From contig OX439012.1 of assembly GCA_949316495.1 (NCBI GenBank), positions 25,528,666 through 25,592,665 on the forward strand: a stretch of 64,000 bases of DNA, in the 5' to 3' direction. A program made the translations under genes and the position numbers. The notes under the pieces are model-generated. The model saw nothing but the letters and a program-made list of their open reading frames with translations, was not told the origin of the DNA and searched no databases. Source of the DNA: Amphiduros pacificus (lineage: Eukaryota > Annelida > Polychaeta > Phyllodocida > Hesionidae). Of the stretch, positions 56,201 to 64,000 are shown piece by piece (position 1 is the first letter of the stretch; each line of letters starts with the position of its first letter).

Positions 56201-58381
56201 AGTTTGATTTGTTTGTTGAGGCCCTGGATGCGGATCCACAATGCTTTCGTGCTCAGTTGATCTAATATGACATGTGTCAAAGTCGATTACTCAAAGGACA
56301 TACATGCCTCTGAATAAATGATAAAAAAAAACAAAAAACAAAACAAAAAACAAAAACAAAAAAAATCTAAAAATTTAAGTACAAATCACTTAGAGTTTGT
56401 ACTTGCATGGAATTGAACAGGGGCTCACCACCAATATTTTTTTGGATTTTCACATTTCATGTTTTTAATTGGCCTCTTGTGAAAAGGAGACCCTTTTAAA
56501 TAAATTTAGAAATTAACTGGCAAAAATAATCTGATGTCCATTTTTGTCGTCTTTCACCAGGTACCAGGAAATTATTTTTGCCAGCCAGCTAGCTTCTGTC
56601 ATAAAATTTGCCAGCTGTTTAATCATGATTACCTGAGAATTGCAACAACTTTATCTTTTTTACCAGTTGGCAGATACCAACCAGTTTTTCATGGCATTTT
56701 ACGAAGCCCAATGCTTGGTGATCCCATTATTTTTTGGTTTATATTATTTCTAGACATTTTTGGGACATAATATTTGAAATTTAAAAGAATATTACGGTAA
56801 TTATAGATTACTTTATTTACTAAAAAATAATTTGAATGAACAGCCTTCTCTCTAAAATTCAATGTAAAGATCCAAGACTTGAGGTTCATTTCTGAAAATT
56901 CTATGAATATACAAGGGAGTTATTTCAAATTTTTAGAATTTTGGCATGGACCTGTTGGCCATGTTGATGTGCTAATCATGAATATAGAATATGCTCAAGG
57001 CTGACCTCGTGACCAACTTACTCGAAATGTAAGAATCACGAGTCAGTTTCCATGATATTAGTCACGCAAGAGAAGCAGAGATACACCGATATGTGCACAG
57101 TTTATCATATTTTGGATATAATGTGTAAACAATTAATGAACATCCACTGAAGGGAGATCAGTTGATGTTACTTAGGGATGGACTAATATTGATTATTCAT
57201 TCAGGGGGGATTTTGCCAAAGTTTTATTTCCATTCTCAATTTTTTCTCCGTCAATTGGGCTACCTTTTTTTCTCCAAGGGTCCAAGCATCCTAATTTTTA
57301 TACTTATATCTGTGTAAATGGATGTACGATTTATTAGAAAATGATCTCAGTAATTCAATATTCACTCTGATTCAGAGTTAATACAACTATTTCAAGTAGT
57401 CATTTATTGAAGTAAACTTCATCTGCCTATAGATTCATGCGTGCCAGGAAGTTTTGTCCTATTTGCCACGAGTGTGGTCACATTAGATATGGGCACTGCA
57501 TGGCCACCTGAGTGCCGAGTCCCAACCACATATCACCTGGACACCACATATTTTTCCAGACATCAGGTGAGGAATGAAACCCATGACCTTTAGATTATGA
57601 AGTAGCTGGTGCTGATATGCCTGAATTCTAACCAACTGTGCCATGAGCCAAGGCCTTTGAAATATGAGATAGCATATCATTATGTGATATAACATTAACA
57701 GATACAGTATACAACTATGATCAGAGGGAATAAACAATTTTATTAGCACTTCATGATTTTTACAATCTTATTTGGCAGCAGCTGCAGCATTAGACCTGAA
57801 CACTGCCAAATAATTTATCTTTTGTTAAATAAAACAAAACATTACTTTTTTATTTCATCACATTTTTACTAAACATGTAATTTAATCTTAAATATTATTT
57901 AAATATAATTCAAAATATATTCTTTTTCATTAAAAAAAAACTTGAGTCATGTTTTACAGATTTAATAAAAATAAATAGAATGATTCTGGCCAAAAAGATA
58001 CATGCTTAAATACAACAGTTGAGTGGTTAATTTTTGAAGTTTAAAAATCTGTCCTGAAAATCTTTTTTCTCATTAAAACAAACTTAATTTCATAATTTAT
58101 CAAATGTTACATATTCACAAATATTAACATAATATCAAATATTCACAAAATAATTGAGTGCAGAGTGCTTATTATCAGAATCTTGAATATTGATATGATT
58201 ATATTCATGCACGAATTCCATTTTGTCACAATTCAGATTATATATATTATCAATTCAACCTTTCCTTTACATTTATTTTGAAAAAAATATTTATAGAAAT
58301 GGAAAAATCTAATGATGTGTAATATATCTTTTACAGTGAAACAAAGTACAAAATGAAATCTCTTAGATCTTGTGTTTCTTT
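56201..58381. other. Spacer upstream of the hexosaminidase gene
   Basis: No exon seen. It holds an (A/C)-rich run near 56326-56365, a SINE at about 57430-57655 and otherwise AT-rich unique sequence, including the 3' UTR of the MS4A-like gene. Confidence 0.6.
57430..57655 (-). mobile_element. tRNA-derived SINE copy
   Basis: Minus-strand GGCACAGTTGGTTAGAATTC (A-box-like) and AAAGGTCATGGGTTTCATTC (B-box-like), with the same CCCATGACCTTTAGAT and GGTGCT words as the other copies. Confidence 0.65.
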
Positions 58382-61300
58382 TTACTGTGGGTTGACTGTT
58401 GCTTGATAAGATGGAGGTCCCTCCGCATACTGGGGACCTTGCCCTGCCACAGCTGCAAAAAGAGAAATTACATTAAACAAAAATATGTGTTCAGTTCTTA
58501 CATCATACGATTCTGAGAAACATCATAAATCTAAACCTTTTTTTTTCTACATTTATAACTCTTTCTTAAAAGTCATCTTCAAGTTAGGCTTGCTAAATAT
58601 TGATAACTAGTACAGTCTTGACAACTCAAGACTCATTTCAATTAGAACATTAAATTTTGCTCTCTGAGACTCTGCCATCTGCCATACTGATGCCTCATCC
58701 ACCAAGATCTTTGAGAGTAAAACATTGTAAATTCATAATTGAACTTTACAGTTGTTAGGTCTTAGAAAATAAGCAGGGATATTTCAAAACGATATGATTC
58801 TATTGTGGCAATAGAATAGTAAAATGTCCCGAATGGTTTGGCTGGTAAGTTTGTTTGTTTGCTTGATGTTTTATGTCACTTTCAACATTAATTCAGTATT
58901 ATTTCAACATTATTTCAAATATAGTGCTGCCTCACTGAATTGTCTTGAAATGTCAACTTAACCAGTCAGAGATTTGCAAGGACGACAGGTAAACCCTTAA
59001 GTGACGACCCTCAGATCTTATGAGAAATTGTGACAGGAATTCAATCTCTTCATGGCCAGCAATCAACCCCATGACCTTTAGATCATCACGGGGGAACTGG
59101 TGCTAATGAGCTTGAAAAGTAAGATAAAAAGTTTATTCATATTCATTAATACTTAAAGTGAAGGTCAATAAATTCAAGTTTTACATTTTATTGCTATGCA
59201 TGTTTCACTCACGTTGTGGAGTATCCCTAGGTCTGGCCTGTGCCATGGCTGGCTGCTGAGGCTGCATATACATCATCTGCTGTGGTGCCCCCTGTTGGGC
59301 AGGATAAGAAGTCACTATCTGCTGTGGTGCCCCCTGTTGGGCAGGGTAAGTCACCATCTGCTGTGGTGCCAACTGTTGGCCAGGGTAAGAAGTCACTATT
59401 TGCTGTGGTGCCCCCTGTTGGGCAGGGTAAGTCACCATTTGCTGTGGTGCCCCCTGTTGGGCAGGGTAAGTCACCATTTGCTGTGCTGCCCCCTGTTGTG
59501 CAGGGTAAGTCACCATTTGTTGTGGTGCCCCCTGTTGGACAGAGTAAGATGGCATCATCTGAATAGCCTGGCCTGTCACTGCCTGATAATGAACATTTCC
59601 CTGTATGGGGAGACAAAATGAATATTAAACAATTGAAATATCATATGATGTTTTTAGTATAAATACAATTTGTTTTAATGTGAGAATGAACGAGTTCTTG
59701 AGTTTTGAGTACATAATGAATTTCATATATGGGAAGTATAATAGTACAATACTTTTTCTAAATATAACATCAAATAAGAAAACAAGAGATAATTGTGTTT
59801 GTTAATTAATCTAATAATTATTGATTAATTTGTGCAAATCATAATTATAACATTATTCTGCTTTGTGTAAAGCAGAATTTAATGATATTCTTTTGATACA
59901 CTTTGTGCACACGTGATGTTAAATAAAGCTAGCCTTAAAACAATTGCGCACTTTTGTTTTTTTCTTATATATTATCTGTACTTCAGTCAACATTTTTCTA
60001 AAATATTATTTTACACCAATTTTAAATCATAGGTGCAAATATCTTGCTCTCAACTAAAAACCATTTACTTCTAGTAATCCTCTAATGAAGTAGAATGAAT
60101 GAATGAATGGATTCTTAATGGCACATTGACACATTAAGGTGCCATGAAGGTATGACTTAAAAACTTGTAAATGTGGATGAATGATATTTGTAAAAACATA
60201 AAGTAAAGATTTATTTGCAGTAGTAAATAATATTAAAACAATAAATCACAAGTTACATATTGTGTAAATGTCACACTTAAATGACCCTAAATCATGGTGA
60301 ACTTGGTATATTGAGTATATGCTAAGCTGGCAAAAAAAGTGAAAGGAGATGTTGTATATTGTTTAAATGTAATCAAAATTATCCTTTGAAAATCTATGTG
60401 GGTCATCTTATATTTTTGATTATTGACACCACTAAAAGCCTTTCCTAACTGAGGATCTAGAAAAATGTCAACTTTTTTTAACATTCCAGTCCTAGTATTT
60501 TCCATGTAATCCTGATTTTACAGTAGTATTAGTACATTTGACTCTCAGGTAATATACCATAAATACCTGTATATAAGATGAGGTTTTTATACCCAAACCC
60601 TCAGTTAATGTTTGGGGGGTCGTCTTATACATGAGTCATCTTATATATGAGTAAATACGGTAAACTTTAAGAAGTTAAGCAGTTGTTATCCCAACCTCTC
60701 TCTCCATCAACACCACATTAAAGTGTATCATTAAGCAGTTGTTATCCCAACCTCTCTCTCTCTCCATCAACACCACATTTAAGTGTATCATTAAGCAGTT
60801 GTTATCCCAACCTCTCTCTCCATCAACACCACATTTAAGTGTATCATTAAGCAGTTGTTATCCCAACCTCTCTCTCCATCAACACCACATTAAAGTATAT
60901 CATTAAGCAGTTGTTATCCCAACCTCTCTCTCCATCAACACCACATTAAAGTATATCATTAAGCAGTTGTTATCCCAACCTCTCTCTCCATCAACACCAC
61001 ATTAAAGTGTATCATTAAGCAGTTGTTATCCCAACCTCTCTCTCCATCAACACCGCATTAAAGTGTATCATTAAGCAGTTGTTATCCCAACCTCTCTTTC
61101 CATCAACACCACATTAAAGTGTATCATTAAGCAGTTGTTATCCCAACCTCTCTTTCCATCAACACCACATTAAAGTGTATCATTAAGCAGTTGTTATCCC
61201 AACCTCTCTCTCCATCAACACCACATTAAAGTGTATCATTAAGCAGTTGTTATCCCAACCTCTCTCTCCATCAACACCGCATTAAAGTGTATCATTAAGC

Positions 61301-64000
61301 AGTTGTTATCCCAACCTCTCTCTCCATCAACACCACATTAAAGTGTATCATTAAGCAGTTGTTATCCCAACCTCTCTCTCCATCAACACCACATTAAAGT
61401 GTGTCATTAAGCAGTCTTTATTTCAACCTCTCTCTCCATCAACACCACATTAAAGTGTATCATTAAGCAGTCTTTATTTCAACCTCACTCCATCAACACC
61501 ACATCCACATTTAAGTGTGTCATTAAGCAATGTTTTTTCTAACCTCTCGCACCAAATAAGAAGTAAAACAAATTTCTGTTGTAAAAGAATCTGACATACA
61601 TGGTTCTGTTGAGTAACACAGCAGGCTGCTTTGCCGAGGATGCAGGAAGACACGATGGAGATGACCAAGATGGCCAGTCCACATAACAGGATCATGGAAT
61701 CCATAGCCAAGCTCACATCCTGAAAATAATCAAGTTTTCCCATTGATATCACAAGTTTTTTTTTCAAACTTTTTTTTAAAACATTTTATAGTCATGGTTG
61801 AAAAATGCAATATACAAAGGATATTAAGTGCCAAAAAAATTTACATACCCTAGCTTCATATCTATATGATGCAGTTCCCATTCCAATTCCTCCTGCTGAA
61901 AATCCAATCACCATCACCGAAAATACTGAAGATACTATGTTCAAAACCATACCAGATATAACCTTGAGAAAAATATGGGATAACATTAAAAACAAATCAT
62001 ATTATCATCATGAACTAAAGTTTATAATCTGTAATTATCAGGCTCAGGGGGAGGGGTACTAGGAACAGGAAAGTGGAGGTGTCCTGAAATGGGAGGCTTA
62101 GGGGGAGGGGTACTAGGAACAGGAAAGTGGAGGTGTCCTGAAAAGGGAGCCTTAGGGGGAGGGGTACTAGGAACAGGAAAGTGGAGGTGTCCTGAAAAGG
62201 GGGCTTAGGGGGAGGGGTACTAGGAACAGGAAAGTGGAGGTGTCTTGAAAAGGGAGGCTTAGGGGGAGGGGTACTAGGAACAGAAATGTGGAGGTGTCCT
62301 GAAAAGGGGGGCTTAGGGGGAGGGGTACTAGGAACAGGAAAGTGGAGGTGTCCTGAAAAGGGGGGCTTAGGGGGAGGGGTACTAGGAACAGGAAAGTGGA
62401 GGTGTCCTGAAATGGGAGGCTTAGGGGGAGGGGTACTAGGAACAGGAAAGTGGAGGTGTCCTGAAAAGGGGGGCTTAGGGGGAGGGGTACTAGGAACAGG
62501 TGAGGTGGAGGTGTCCTGAAATGGCTAAGGGGGAGGGTTACTAACAAATGGGTTAGGCAGAGGGGGGGAATTGAGATTTGTTGAATACTCAAATATACAA
62601 ATACAGTTAAAATATTCTGTGAGTATACTATGAAGAAAAACTTACCAGACATTTAGACTTGTATTTAGCTGCTGCAATACATATAGATCCGGTAACGATA
62701 AACTGCAATGTGAACATATCAAATCTTGCTAAATCTTATTATATATAACATTCAGTATCGCAGACAACAACATTCAATATTCAAATCAAATTCAATTATT
62801 CAGCCAGTATGAATCAATAAAATATTCCGCCCCCCCTCACAATGCATTGCACACTGCACATACAGAAACAGGGCTTAATTATCCAGGCTTCATACCTCCT
62901 TCCCCATCAGCATCCAGCTGGTAGGACTGATATATAGGGTTTTTGCATTAACTTTATTTGCAACATGAATCTTTTGTTTTGAATGTAGCCTACCTAGTTT
63001 TGCAATCACATTTTATTAATGTAAAACTTAATACATCATTCTTTTGTTTGTTTGTTTGTTTGTTTGTTTGTATCAATTAACTTTTCAGCACTGTTTAGGC
63101 TATATCAGGTCAGATAGAAGCCTGTTACTGGGACTCAATGACCTGAACATTTCAAAGAGTGAATGGGGATCTTTCTTTTGCATTATCACAGAGACATGAT
63201 GACACAAACCATGAACATCAAATAACTAGTCATGGAGCACTCGTTGGAATGGGAATCAACTCATTAGCAGATATCCAGCTTTCACACCATGCAGTGTGAC
63301 CAAACTACTAACAGGATTTGAACCCTGGACCTTGAGCATGGGAGACAGATGTCTTACCAATTGAGCATTGTCCTACCCACATATTTCTTTTAGTGCAGAT
63401 GTGAAAATATCAGGACAAGGACACAAGAACACACACACACAAATAAATAAATGATTATATTGGCAAAATGTTACAATTTAAAACTGAAAACACAGTAGAG
63501 TCTGGCGTGTTACCTGCCTCAGATTCCTATATTAAACATAATATTAATCTGATTGAAAACAATAAAAGTGTTAAATATTTGTACTTATAATTATAAACAG
63601 TGATGAAAGTCAGCATTCAGGAAAAAACCTGATATCCTTAAAAATTAACCTGAAGATACCCCTACCCCCTTTCAGAAATGTCATTTTGGATGTTTCAGAC
63701 TGAGTTCAGACCATTTTGATTTCACATTTTAAGAAAAAACCTGAATTCAGGTTATTTCCTGAAGACTTTCATCACTGTATAAATCATTTAATCCTTTCTC
63801 ATAAAGGCACTTAGGAGTAATATTAAGTGATGAAGTTAAATATAAACTTTGGTGAAAGAAATGAATGAGGTACTATATATGCTTACGAGAATTCCACTCC
63901 AGATGGCATGTGCAGAAAGATTGGTGGTTATTTCATAACAGAGACCAGTGATGTTGAAGATGATGCCTAAAAATCCCACCACGATCTCCGCGATGGCCAA
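58382..64000 (-). CDS. CD20/MS4A-like four-helix membrane protein, 5' end outside the window
   Basis: Exons: 64000-63887 (runs off the window), 62702-62646, 61962-61849, 61719-61600, 59600-59213 and 58452-58382 (TAA). All GT-AG; the first four are in phase 0, and the fifth ends in phase 1. The visible part has a helix in each of the first four exons: IVVGFLGIIF, FIVTGSICIAAAK, IVSSVFSVMVIGFSAGGIG and MILLCGLAILVISIVSS. The order and the GSICIAAAKYKSKCL turn are like CD20/MS4A and related MARVEL-type proteins. The cytoplasmic tail has about seven repeats of QQMVTYPAQQGAP and ends GPPSYQATVNPQ, with a PPSY motif that can bind WW domains (NEDD4-type ligases). The family name is tentative; the gene structure is firm. 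Confidence 0.75.
58922..59110 (-). mobile_element. tRNA-derived SINE copy, partial
   Basis: Shares ATAGTGCTGCCTCACTGAAT, GATTTGCAAGGACGACA and CCCATGACCTTTAGATCATC with the 32-kb copy. Lies in the last intron of the MS4A-like gene. Confidence 0.7.
59258..59565 (-). repeat. In-frame coding repeat of the MS4A-like tail
   Basis: About seven units of 39 or 42 bp encode QQMVTYPAQQGAP or QQIVTSYPAQQGAP. Each has CAACAGGGGGCACCACAG. Length stays a multiple of three, showing selection for an open frame. Confidence 0.9.
60557..60660. mobile_element. Short MITE copy, same TIR family as 10.1 kb
   Basis: Flanked by TA at both ends. The reverse complement of the right end, CCGTATTTACTCATATATAA, matches the left end of the 10109 element, as does the following GACGACCCCCC stretch. 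The left end is CCATAAATACCTGTATATAA. Confidence 0.75.
60666..61525. repeat. 56-bp minisatellite (about 15 copies)
   Basis: The unit is AAGCAGTTGTTATCCCAACC, then TCTCTCTCCATCAACACCAC, then ATTAAAGTGTATCATT. It lies in the intron after the 61719-61600 exon, about 80 bp away, and does not include its donor. Confidence 0.95.
62040..62560. repeat. 53-bp G-rich minisatellite (about 9 copies)
   Basis: The unit is GGCTTAGGGGGAGGGGTACT, then AGGAACAGGAAAGTGGAGGT and GTCCTGAAAAGGG, strongly G-rich on the plus strand. It starts about 80 bp past the 62646 donor in the transcript and does not include it. Confidence 0.95.
63130..63375 (-). mobile_element. tRNA-derived SINE, second family
   Basis: The minus-strand head reads TGCTCAATTGGTAAGACATC (A-box) and GGTCCAGGGTTCAAATCC (B-box), like a tRNA gene 5' part, followed by a body shared with 22399-22540. 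Confidence 0.78.

Overview
This is animal (metazoan) nuclear DNA: AT-rich, intron-rich genes with GT-AG introns, tRNA-derived SINEs, a CR1/L2-like LINE, and a very high load of minisatellites. A lophotrochozoan, probably a mollusc, is the best guess from the gene families and repeat style, but nothing here proves it.

Four host genes can be built exon by exon. (1) 2485-3911, plus strand: a three-exon claudin/PMP22-like four-helix membrane protein. (2) 29280 down to 7527, minus strand: a complete eight-exon SLC46-family transporter (492 aa). (3) 56111 down to 36392, minus strand: a complete lysosomal beta-hexosaminidase (GH20, HEXA/HEXB family, 539-540 aa), with one exon present in three tandem versions. 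(4) 64000 down to 58382, minus strand: the 3' part of a CD20/MS4A-like four-helix protein with a repeated Gln/Pro tail and a PPSY end. Genes 2-4 lie head to tail on the minus strand.

Two things stand out. First, the hexosaminidase carries three copies of the exon that builds the substrate-specificity loop (46.3, 43.4 and 42.2 kb). They are identical in phase and all have good splice sites, and they differ (Lys, Asp, Tyr) at the position that separates human HEXA (Arg424) from HEXB (Leu453). Each copy has a length of 3n+1, so including two would break the frame. This looks like a set of mutually exclusive exons that switch substrate charge preference. Second, many of the minisatellites grow out of splice sites. 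The about 170-copy 36-bp array (22.9-29.1 kb) starts inside the 5' splice site of SLC46 exon 1, the 44-bp array (19.3-20.4 kb) inside that of exon 3, and smaller or decayed cases lie at SLC46 exon 7 and at hexosaminidase exons 4, 9, 11 and 13. The units often repeat a strong donor sequence, so the true donor faces from a few to about 170 copies of itself.

Mobile DNA: intron 3 of SLC46 holds a TIR element (11433-19260, TAA target duplication) that landed inside the 44-bp-type minisatellite and itself carries a full-looking LINE. The LINE ORF1 has an unusual chromodomain + coiled coil + KH + CCCH layout. Three MITEs share a TA target and CCGTA.. ends (10.1, 36.8, 60.6 kb). A 5'-truncated LINE (40.9-41.8 kb), a LINE tail (52.8 kb), a palindromic element (55.3 kb) and several SINE copies fill other introns and spacers.
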